From: Malaya genurostris
Lineage: Eukaryota > Arthropoda > Insecta > Diptera > Culicidae
Reading direction: 5' to 3'
Assembly: GCF_030247185.1 (NCBI RefSeq)
Contig: NC_080572.1
Coordinates: forward strand, 157,541,080 to 157,605,079
Length of the DNA: 64,000 bases
In this document: positions 33,815-43,139 of the stretch, in pieces
Layout of the letters: the number at the start of each line of letters is the position of its first letter
How positions within the stretch are numbered: the stretch's first letter is position 1
Made by a program: the position numbers and the translations under genes
Notes under the pieces: generated by a model
Database searches by the model: none
What the model was told of the DNA's origin: nothing
The model's input: the letters and a program-made list of their open reading frames with translations, nothing else

Positions 33815-34594
33815 CTAGGGAAACACCTTCGCACTCGAGGTTTTGTAATCGATACCGTCCCGATACGGAGCGAAAAAACAACAAGTGTATCGCGGACGAC
33901 TGCTCGGATACGAATGATTCTGGAGTACTTGTCTTATCGCGAATATGTGATCAGTAGTGGTGCGGGCTCCAGTAAATCCCGCTTGGTACGGCCCTGCGAA
34001 TTCTTTAGCTATTGGTGATAGACGACGGCAAAGGATTTGGCCCTTATTGTAGACGGGACATACCACTTCATCCATCCATTCCTGCGGTAGAATCTCCTCG
34101 TACCAAATCCTAGAAATCATCCAGTGCAGCGCTCTAGCCAGTGCCTCTCCTCCATGTTTGAGTAGCTCGCCTGGCAACTGGTCATTGCTCGCGGCTTTGT
34201 TGTTCCTCAGCTTGCCGATCTTCTCACTTATCTCCGACAGATCAGGGGCTGAGAATCTGTCGTCGGCTGAGCGTGCACCCAGATTGATTCCTGTACCGTT
34301 CTCTGTATCTTGTGCTTCGCTTTTCAGATGCTCGTCATAGTACTGCTTCCACCTGTCGATCACCTAACGTTCGTTCGTGAGAAGGTTACCACTGGTATAT
34401 CTGCAAATTTCGGTCTGTGGCGTGCAGCCTCTACGTGAGCGGTTCACCTTCTCATAGAACTTCCGTGTGTCATTTGAGCGGTACAGCTGTTTCATCGCTT
34501 CGCGATCTTGGTCTTCCTGGTGGCACTTTTTTCCGGAAAACCGTGTTCTGTCTGTTCCGTGCCTGTCTGTATCCTTCCTCGTTCGCTCTAGTGC
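33815..34594 (-). pseudogene. RTE-like LINE remnant, linker and N-terminal RT part
   Basis: Minus strand from 34594: endonuclease-RT linker sequence, VIDRWKQYYDEHL at about 34363, NGTGINLGARSADDRF, NNKAASNDQLPGELLKHGGE, ILPQEWMDEVVCPVYNKG, then a deletion, then ILCRRLSPIAKEF and GFTGARTTTDHIFAIRQVLQ. The plus-strand relative contains KLDCCNYRAITLLNAAYK at the deleted point. Genuine RTE sequence stops at the LINE insertion site (33918-33930); the last part of the open frame (33815-33917) already lies in the I-clade 5' UTR. Confidence 0.8.
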
Positions 34595-34596
34595 GG

Positions 34597-34624
34597 TGTT
34601 TATTTATTTATTTATTTATTTATT
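34597..34624 (+). repeat. (TTTA)n microsatellite at the truncated RTE end
   Basis: About seven TTTA units directly beyond the truncated 5' end of the minus-strand RTE-like LINE. Confidence 0.85.
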
Positions 34625-34996
34625 CGGGATCCGGAGTTGATATCGTGGTCTATAAAGGCACAGTTTCTGTTTTAGCGAGCCAATGTTATTCGTATTCAAT
34701 GTTATGTCTGTGAGTGACATTACCCACCCGTCTTTTCATATGGAAACCTATCCAGCCCATATTACGAAATTCTGCGATAGTTTTTTTTTGGAATTACTGG
34801 AGTATAGATAATTTTGCTAATCTCTACGCGACTTCGGTAGAAGATAAATGTTACATTCTGCAACATTTTGATGTTGAAAAGACTTTTGTAGTGAATGTTT
34901 TTCCTGGAGGTTTGATATTATAGAATTTAATTTTGCGACAAATATTTTTTTCATTGTATGTACCAGTACCGCTTTTACGTATTAATTATTTTGCAG

Positions 34997-37158
34997 ATGG
35001 TAGCGAGAGTGGATTAGATGCAGAAGAATATGCGGCATCATTAGCTACTTTGCAATCTTTGGCTGCAATGTTGAACGCGGAATGTGTTGAATTGCGGCTT
35101 CGAAAAGGTGAGAAAGGTACAACTGGGCAGTACTTAATCCGTACGAAGGTTGACGATAATGATTTCACTGAGATACGCGTAGCAGTAGTAGGTAACGTTG
35201 ATGCCGGAAAATCCACTCTCCTTGGAGTGTTAACACATGGTGAATTGGACAATGGTAGAGGTTTTGCAAGGCAACGATTATTTCGTCACAAGCACGAAAT
35301 TGAAAGTGGTAGGACAAGCTCCGTTGGTAATGATATTTTGGGTTTTGACAGTCTCGGCAATGTCGTAAACCAACCAGATCACGGAACATTAGACTGGGTA
35401 AAAATATGCGAAAAATCGGCCAAGGTTATCACGTTTATCGATCTTGCTGGCCATGAGCGATACTTGAAGACAACGGTTTTCGGCATGACAGGTCATGCAC
35501 CGGATTTTGGAATGCTAATGGTAATAATAGGAAAGTTCAAATTAATAAAACATTTCTAACATCCTAGCATATTCTAGATTGGAGCCAATTCAGGAATAGT
35601 TGGAATGACAAAAGAACATTTAGGTTTAGCTCTAGCCCTTTCAGTTCCAGTATTTGTAATTGTTACAAAAATCGATATGTGTCCGCCAAATGTATTGCAG
35701 GAAAATTTAAAACTTTTGTATAAAATTCTAAAGTCACAGGGATGTCGTAAAGTACCCGTAATGGTGAAGACAACTGACGATGTTGTACTCAGTGCAACTA
35801 ATTTTGTTTCTGAACGATTGTGTCCTATATTTCAAGTTTCTAATGTAACTGGAGAAAACCTAAATCTGTTAAAAATGTTCCTCAACCTTCTAACAGTACG
35901 TACAACAGGAAATGACGGCTTGCCGACTGAGTTCCAAATTGACGATACATATGCAGTGCCGGTATATAAAAAAAAAATCAATCAGCATATTTTTAATTCC
36001 CAATTGATTTCAGGGAGTTGGCACTGTTGTTTCCGGAATAACTCTTCAAGGTGTAGTACGTCTAAATGATGTACTTTTACTTGGACCAAATCCACTGGGT
36101 GACTTTCAACCAATTACGATCAAGAGTATTCATCGGAAGCGAATGATTGTTCGAGAGGTTCGAAGTGGTCAAACTGCAAGTTTTGCTTTGAAAAAAATCA
36201 AAAGATCCCAGATTAGAAAGGGTATGGTACTAGTTAGTGCAGAAATTAATCCTCAAGTAAGTATACTCCGAACGGGTGAGCGGAAAAAATAAACATAAAT
36301 TTCCCTTAAAAAACATTCTAATCTCACTATATAAAAATTTCTTTACTGTTTCGTCATCCATTGGAATAGTACTTTGGTCTGATTTTACAACCTTCATCAG
36401 TGTATTAGTTTCAAGTAATTTGTGATAAAATAGTGAAGAAATTTTAATACATGCTTTAGAATAGATTATTAATACACAATTTTGCGGTTGTCATAGGCTT
36501 GCTGGGAATTTGATTGCGAAATACTAGTGCTACATCATCCCACAACTATATCGAGTAAATACGGGCGTTGGTCGGCGATGGTGCACTGCGGTAGTATCCG
36601 TCAAACGGCACAGATTCTACAAATGTCGAAAGAATGCTTACGAACTGGTGATAAAGCCGTTGTTCGATTTCGTTTCATAAAGAATCCCGAATATATGAAA
36701 CCTGGTCAAAGAATGGTATAGCAGTAAAATGGTTCGTTCAATCTAAATCATTATTTTTTCCTTCATAGGTATTTCGGGAAGGTCGCACAAAAGCTGTTGG
36801 AAATGTTATAACCCCACTATACACACCCGGTTCTGTACAACAGCGTTCAAAGCCCAACAAAATGCAAAGCCGTAGTTCAGCTTCAACGCAACAGCAGAAT
36901 GCACAGAAACCTTTATCCAAAGGCACAAGTGAAATTATTACGGATTCGTCGTCAACACTGACTAGCAGCTCCGTTTTACTGGATATTGGCACCGATAAAC
37001 GAAACATCCGACTGAGCAATGTACATAAAAAGCATCGAGGAAGAGCATCTTCCAGTAACACAATGTCAGGCGTAAACTCCGCAGACCTTATAGATTCGCC
37101 CACATCCTCTCAACAAAATTCGTTCACTAACGAAGCTATCTCTATTATATCTAATTAA
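34997..37158 (+). CDS. GTPBP1-like: GTPBP1/GTPBP2-like GTPase, last five coding exons
   Basis: Exons 34997-35520, 35578-35961, 36014-36256, 36497-36715 and 36769-37158, each intron with GT/AG ends and the frame kept across all joins. G1 is GNVDAGKST (35191), G3 DLAGHERY (35440), G4 TKID (35664). The stretches THGELDNGRGFARQ, HEIESGRTSSVGND, GMTKEHLGLALAL and NVTGENLNLLKMFLN are signature blocks of the GTPBP1 family, cytosolic EF1A/eRF3-related GTPases linked to mRNA decay and ribosome rescue. After the EF-Tu-like domain 2 (GVGTVVSGITLQG) and domain 3 (LKPGQRM-type end), the tail is Ser/Gln/Thr-rich and disordered. The first exon here starts in phase 1 (codon split across the acceptor TTGCAG), so an N-terminal exon must lie upstream and was not found. 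Possible poly(A) signals AATAAA are at 37366 and 37480. The gene looks functional. Confidence 0.93.
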
Positions 37159-37772
37159 GATAAATCAAAACGAATCCTACGATTTGGCTGAAATGCAAAC
37201 TATAGTTTTGTTATGGGGTGATGTAGAATTGTCTTGAGAATATTTGAAATTTAATTACATCGACTTCTTCTTAACCTATATGACCTTACCGTATATTGTT
37301 TTAATATTTTCTAGTTAAACGAAAGTGTTATAATTCAAGTATCCATAATTCAGACTGTACCCCGGAATAAAATTGTACCCTGAAGGGTATATTATTTTTT
37401 ATAACAGAAACAGTACATTTTGAATTCTACTGGAGAAATATATTTTTGTTGAGCAATACGAATTTGATAAAATGTTATTAATAAACATCCTCAAAAATTC
37501 GAAGAACATTCTTTGGAACAGAAAGAGACGTAATTGAAACCGATAAAACGGTAGTGGTAGAACCATATTCGTGCATTATCTGCCATAGTCGGTACCGTTT
37601 GCTGATTTAACGTGTAACTGCCCAGCGACTCTTCTATTTTTAGGGTTCTGTGGCACATAAAAAAGATTCACTTTTCCTATTATAGCCTCCCCAAAACCAA
37701 AATCAGTAGCTCGGTTTACGCAAAACCAGATGACCGTACAATGGCGGACGGTCGGTTCTGATCTCTTACACT
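37159..37772. other. 3' UTR of the GTPase gene, LINE scrap and left flank of the short-LTR element
   Basis: AATAAA at 37366-37371 and 37480-37485 are candidate polyadenylation signals. ATTCGTGCATTATCTGCCATAG at about 37566-37587 matches the RTE-like LINE (27892 region) and is a tiny orphan fragment. 37588-37772 is unassigned and ends with the TSD CACT (37769-37772). Confidence 0.55.
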
Positions 37773-37864
37773 TGTGGTGCCAACACTGGTTTACAGCGCA
37801 CCTCGAAATACACCCCTGCAACCCCTGCAATCGATTTATTCGAAATCCGCTCTCGGTTCCCACA
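37773..37864 (+). repeat. Left LTR, internally deleted
   Basis: It shares CAACACTGGTTTACAGCGCA and the 3' part ATTTATTCGAAATCCGCTCT with the right LTR, but the middle of about 72 bp is replaced by a short ACCCCTGC repeat. Confidence 0.85.
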
Positions 37865-37899
37865 TTTTGGTGACCCCGACGTGATAGCTGAAATCAGAA

Positions 37900-40800
37900 G
37901 TGCTAATGGCAAATCGAGACGAGCAAGAAAATGCTGCAGTTGCCGCAGGAGTGTCGGTCAAGCTTCCTGATTTTTGGAATTATGATCCGGTGATGTGGTT
38001 CGCTCAAGCCGAGGCACAATTTGCTTTGGCCAACGTTGTACGCGATCACACAAAATTCTATCACATCATTGCGAAAATTGACCAATCTGTCATCTGCCAC
38101 GTAGCGGATTTAGTCACAGCTCCACCAGACGTGAATAAATACGAAACAGCCTAGCAACGATTGATTTCCCGATTCCAAGTGTCGGCACAGGGACGACTGG
38201 AACGACTTTTAAGTGCTTGCGACCTTGGAGACATGCGCCCTACTCATCTCCTCGCAAAAATGCAAGAAATCGCAACCGGATTAAATGTGACGGACGATCT
38301 AATGAAGATGCTGTTTCTACAGCGGATGCCTGCAAACATTAAGGCGGTGTTATCAATCAGCGATGGTACTATAGGAAAGCTTTCCGAAATGGCAGACAAG
38401 ATGGCTGAGCATCCATCCTCGCTCGTTGCTGCACCGAATCAGTTGCGGTGTCCGAATTGCAAAACCAGATTGCTGCGCTCACAATGGAAATTTGCCATAT
38501 CAAATTCGCAAGAGATTCTTCCAGAAGCCGATCCACGTCAAGATCCAGTAGCGATCAGGATCGTAGGTCACATTATTTAATGTTGGTTCCACAGGAAGTT
38601 TGCCGGACGAGCGCTGAAATGTCGCGAACCCTGTAAATATATTCAAAAAAACTAAAATCTTGTTCGCTTGAAACGGCGGAAGCGAACGCATTCACAAAAA
38701 GTCGCCGTATTATGTTATACGACCGTTCGTCCAAGATGAAATTCTTGATCGATACGGGCTCGGATGTATCAATTATTTCAGCAACAAATAAAGACCGAAC
38801 TAAAGGCGCTACGTCATTCGTCTTACATGCAGCCAATGGTACAACAATAAAAGTATACGACAAACGATACGTCACAACAGATTTGGGCTTGCGTCGACGA
38901 TTCACCTGGTCGTTCCTAGTCGCTGACGTGGGGGTGGCTATTATCGGTGCTGACTTTCTAGCTTCTTTCGGTATACTGGTGGATTTGAAACACCGACGAT
39001 TGGTGGACGAATTAACCAAGCTATCATCGTCCGGCGGCACGGCTGAAGCTTCTATTTTCAACGTAACATTGATAGCTTCAGATCACCCGTTCCGGAACCT
39101 TCTTGCGAAGTTCAAGTAAATCACACTACCAACGCTTATCAAGACATCAGTACAGCACGAAGTTACCCACCATATACAAACCAAAGGACCTCCTGTCGCA
39201 AACAAATGTCGACGAATGGCACCAGACAAGGTGAGTGCAGCAAAAAAAGTGTTTCAAGTGATGATCGACCTCGGAATATGCCGACCCTCGAGCAGTTGCT
39301 GGGCAAGTCCCCTTCATTGTGTGCCAGAAAAGAGTGGAGAATGGAGATTTGCAGGGGATTATAGAGCATTAAATAATGTGACCGTACCAGATCGTTACCC
39401 TGTTCCCCACATTCATGATTTACTTAACACTTTCCGGTGCAAAACTATTTTTACAACCTTGGACCTACAAAGAGCCTATCATCAAATACCGGAAGAGATG
39501 GTGGATGTACCCAAGACTTCGGTAATTACCCCGTTCGGCCTATATGAGTTCACCCGGATGCAATTCGGATTGTGTAATGCCAGTCGAACGTTCCAGAGGT
39601 TTATGCACTGAGTATTCAAAGATATGGATTTCGTTGTCGTTTTCGTCGATGACATTTGCATTGCATCGCGGACGCCTGAAGAACACTACGAGCATGTGCG
39701 CACCGTATTCGAACGACTGAAATTGTACGGCCTTGTCATCAACGTCGAAAAAAGCTGTTTTGCAAAGACCCACGTTAATTTTCTGGGATACGTCATAAAT
39801 AAAGATGGAATTCTTCCATTACCTGATAGGGTTAAGGCTGTTACAAATTTCCCGATACCTGATACCGTTAAGGAATTAAGACGATTTCTTGCTTTGCTGA
39901 ACTCATATAAAAGGTTTATTTCGCACTCGTCTGACTTACAGGCAGACCTCCAGAGTCCTATTCCTGGAAACAGAACGAACGATTCCCGAAAAATCGTTTG
40001 GAGTGAAAAAGGACGATCAGCTTTCGAGCGGTGTAAACAATCATTAGCTGACTCAGCGCTGTTACATTATCCAGATTCAACGAAACCATTAAGCTTGTAT
40101 ATCGACGCATCAAATACTGCTGCGGGGACTGTGTTACAGCAGTACGATGGAAGTAGCTGGGTTCCATTAGGCTTCTACTCCGAAAAATTTTCAATGTCTC
40201 AATTAAAGAACTCTCGACGTTCGGCCGAGAGTTAACAGCGATGAAGATGTCCGTACAGTACTTTCGCCATATGCTGGAAGGTAAGAGGTTTACCATCTAC
40301 ACCGATCATATGCCGCTAACGCATGCAATGACGTCAAACCCGAGTAGCCGACTGCCACACGAAGACAGGTATTTGCGTTTTATCTCCGAATTTACAAACG
40401 ACATACGTCATATCAGCGGGAACGTAGTGGCTGACACCCTTTCACGGACCGAGACAATATCAGTGCCGACACCGATAGATTATAACGCTATTGCTGATGA
40501 TCACAAAAATGATAACGAACTAAAAACTACTGCGTACTACATCTACTGCACTTCAAATGGAGTTGCGTCAAACATCTTTAGACACAAAGCCTCTATATTG
40601 CGATGTATCACTGAATAAAGATCGGCCGTATATTCCTCCTCAACATCGATACAAAATTATGCATAATTTCCACGGTTTAGCTCATCCCGGAATACGCTCT
40701 TCCCACCGGATCATCACAGACCGCTTCATCTGGAAAAATGCAAACAGAGACATCAAAGAGTTCGTTCGAAACTGTATACAGTGTCAACGTTCGAAGGTTC

Positions 40801-41716
40801 ACCGTCATACATACAATAGCACCCCTTCAAAGATACATTCCACCAAACAGTCGATTTTGTCACATAAATATAGACATTATTCATAAATATTTGCTTACAA
40901 TCATTGATCGGTTTTCTAGATGGCCTGAAACAAAACCCCTCCAAGACATGATGACGGAAACAGTGGCACGAGCACTATGCGAAACGTGGATTGCCCGTTT
41001 CGGTGTACCAGAAACCATCACCACAGATCAAAGCAGACAGTTTGAATCTGAATTGTTTCTAGATCTAGCAAAAATAATGGGCTTCGAGGATATCCGCACA
41101 ACAGCATACCATCCGCAAGAAAATTGCTTAGTCGAGAGGTTCCATCGTACTTTGAAGGTTGCGATTATGGCTGTCGATCCGAAGCATTGGTATTATTGTC
41201 TACCAGTGATTTTGCTTGGGTTACGAACATCTTTTCGACCAGATTTTGGTTGCTCGGTAGCCGAGTTGATATATGGTCAAACCTTGCGCCTACCTGGGAG
41301 TTTTTGGAATCCCCCGGAAATGACTTAGATAGAACAGAATTCGCAAAGGAACTGTTCTATCTGAGTCATTTCCGGGGGATTCCAAAGCACTGCACGCTAA
41401 ACAAATTAAAACCGATCGATCCATTTTACCATGCGGAACCCGGCGTTTTCGTAAACCCTCAATTGGCCAAATGCAGCCACGTTTTTGTCAGAATCGAAGC
41501 GGTCAAGAAACCATTAGTATAACCATATGATGGAACATTCGAAATAGTTAAACGACACGTTGTATTTATGGACATACGTATCAAAGGAAAGGTGCAAAGA
41601 ATTTCAATAGATCGTCTCAAGCCCGCTTTCACCGCTGATCAAGGAATCACCAAATATCCATTTCCTGACGACAAAACCAAAATTACACCATCTGGACACA
41701 GGGTCAGATTCTTGGT
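37900..41716 (+). pseudogene. Gag-Pol of the short-LTR Ty3/gypsy element, multiply broken
   Basis: Gag (37900-38580) has an in-frame TAG at 38152. A Cys-containing segment (FAGRALKCREPC, about 38600) precedes the protease (FLIDTGSDVSII at about 38738; AIIGADFL). RT from 39216: DYRALNNVTVPDRYPVPHI, TLDLQRAYHQIP, QFGLCNASRTFQRFM followed by TGA at 39609, then VVFVDDICIAS (active-site VDD). RNase H: LYIDASNTAAGTVL; the frame shifts at about 40230 and resumes ELTAMKMSVQYFRHMLEGK. Integrase: HGLAHPGIRSSHR, CIQCQRSK, RFGVPETITTDQSRQFESE, AYHPQENCLVERFHRTLK. The C-terminal part is in another frame (FVNPQLAKCSHVFVRIEAV, SIDRLKPAF). At least four inactivating lesions make it an old, dead copy. Confidence 0.9.
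41303..41386. repeat. Near-perfect 35-bp hairpin in the retroelement
   Basis: Arms 41303-41337 and 41352-41386 are inverse complements except for one base, with a 14-nt loop. Each arm carries GGAATCCCCCGGAAATGACT or its complement. The arms lie within the 3' part of the decayed pol. Confidence 0.9.
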
Positions 41717-41731
41717 GTAATACGGGGGCTA

Positions 41732-41895
41732 TGTGGTGCTTACTGCCAACACTGGTTTACAGCGCACCTCGAAATACACCCCTGCCAAAAGACAGTATGT
41801 ATGAACCAGCAGAAAACAAGAGACAAATAAATTACACGTGATTATCAGTAAACGTTTGCAATAGATTTATTCGAAATCCGCTCTCGGTTCCCACA
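41732..41895 (+). repeat. Right LTR (164 bp)
   Basis: TG...CA repeat followed by the TSD CACT (41896-41899). It contains AATAAA in ACAAATAAATTACACG, a plausible poly(A) signal. Confidence 0.88.
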
Positions 41896-41899
41896 CACT

Positions 41900-43139
41900 T
41901 ATTGGATTTTTCTTGGGTTCTGGATTGCAGCACACTACAGTACCGTGTCGATTCGAGCTGCGATTTAAGCATCAAGCACTCGCATCCCACTTTCTCACTT
42001 CAAGAAGCTCTACACCCAGAACTGCTCTAGAGTTGCGCCTACTGATCGGTATTAACCATCGATTCCGTCCACCTTAGCTGCTACTAAGGTGGAAAACTGC
42101 TTTTTTAAATTTTCTTATTAACTAGATTCTGTGGTTATCTTGTGTATCTTGTGAGAGCCTCATCCGATCAAGCTAAACCACAATTCTCTCCTTCCGCCGG
42201 ACATAATTAGGTGATTATTCATTTGTCTATCACTATAAAGGATGTGGCACTGGTTCTCGCTTGCTGGTATTGGACCAAAAACCAATCTCATTCGCCAATA
42301 TCTATCCTGCATATGACCAGTGTGCGGGTACGCTATTGTTGCGACCCGATTGTTTCGCAATCTTTACTTTCCGAGCCCTATTTTAGTTTGATATTTGTGA
42401 ATTATACTTTCTGTTCAGTAAGCTTTAGAAGATCTGGCCGGTGCTTTGCCACCAACACTGATTTGAGTTTTTGTTTTTTCTCATTTTTTTTTAAATCCAA
42501 CGAAAAACACACACTGCATCAAAAGCTATCCTATTCTATTTTGCCGCCGGCACTGTTTTGAAATTTGAGAGACAAAAATAATGTCTTTGAAGACAATTTT
42601 ATTCAAATTTAATTCTTGCCTGGAATTGGTCACCAATTTGAATTATCTTGATCTAGTTGGGATGAATATTAATATATAATATTCGTCCTGGACTGGTGAA
42701 TTTAATTCAAAAAGGAAGACTATTGTTATCAGGAATAGGAGTAAATTGATATCTTATGAACCGTTTAGGAACTACCAAACCTTTCCGATCCGATTCGGTG
42801 TCGGTAATGTTTACAAGTTGCAATGACAGCGAGGCTGATTGATCGGGTGTAAATACACTCTCAAATCGAGAAAGGTTTGAATGTTCTTAGATTTCTCCCA
42901 CTTTGACACAGATGTCACCTTCTAACTAAGACTGTGAGATGTGTGTTTCTGGAAGAGAACGGTTCACGAGGACCATTTCATCCAATCACACCTAGTATTT
43001 CTTCACGAAATACATGTAGCTCTCGTTTCCTGGATGCGTGCTCAACACTAAAAGGCCCAAAACTTGGTCTAGACCTAAATTGCTCTAAAGCGGTCAAAAT
43101 GGTTGGAAGAGAGAAAGTCAATAATAAAAACTGTGACAG
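41900..43139. other. Unassigned sequence between the LTR element and the plus-strand RTE LINE
   Basis: No repeat boundary, domain or splice-supported gene could be recognised. The open frame entering the RTE LINE from 42934 has no recognisable N-terminal part before about 43140. Confidence 0.3.

Larger units (their letters stand above)
28001..33917 (-). mobile_element. Near-complete I-clade LINE, 5.9 kb
   Basis: The minus-strand element has a 5' UTR (33917-33473), ORF1 (33472-32095, two frameshifts), ORF2 (32102-28416, open) and a 3' UTR of about 415 bp ending in an A-rich tail (T run at 28001-28012). It is flanked by the 13-bp duplication TTCTGGAGTACTT (27988-28000 and 33918-33930), the signature of target-primed reverse transcription. 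RNase H in ORF2 together with a CCHC-bearing ORF1 points to the I group; the exact clade was not tested. Confidence 0.9.
27430..34595 (-). mobile_element. 5'-truncated, internally deleted RTE-like LINE (minus strand), split by an I-clade LINE
   Basis: The two parts (27430-28000 and 33918-34595) share reading frames with the plus-strand relative at 43140-45680. Its 3' end reads GTTAGGTAAGGTAA on the minus strand (about 27434-27448), matching the other copy (45669). The 5' end stops abruptly near 34595, next to a (TTTA)n tract. Internal deletions remove about 22 codons before QILCRRLSPIAKEF and about 200 codons between DVDIVTRN and SDDSPVEM. It is interrupted at TTCTGGAGTACTT by the I-clade element. 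Confidence 0.82.
37773..41895 (+). mobile_element. Decayed Ty3/gypsy retrotransposon with very short LTRs (4.1 kb)
   Basis: LTRs 37773-37864 (92 bp) and 41732-41895 (164 bp) start TGTGGTGC and end GGTTCCCACA. The left one lacks about 72 internal bp. The 4-bp TSD is CACT (37769-37772 and 41896-41899). The primer-binding site TGGTGACCCCGACGTGA begins at about 37869, and a polypurine-like TACGGGGGCT precedes the right LTR. The internal coding region shows Gag, protease, RT, RNase H and integrase broken by stops and shifts. Short LTRs and this primer site resemble the Mag-type lineage; the clade assignment is inference. Confidence 0.88.

Noticed and set aside
34933..34996. Starting the GTPase protein at an ATG at 34933
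   Set aside because: A polypyrimidine/TTGCAG acceptor lies at 34991-34996 and the residues before it do not resemble the family, so this is intron sequence.
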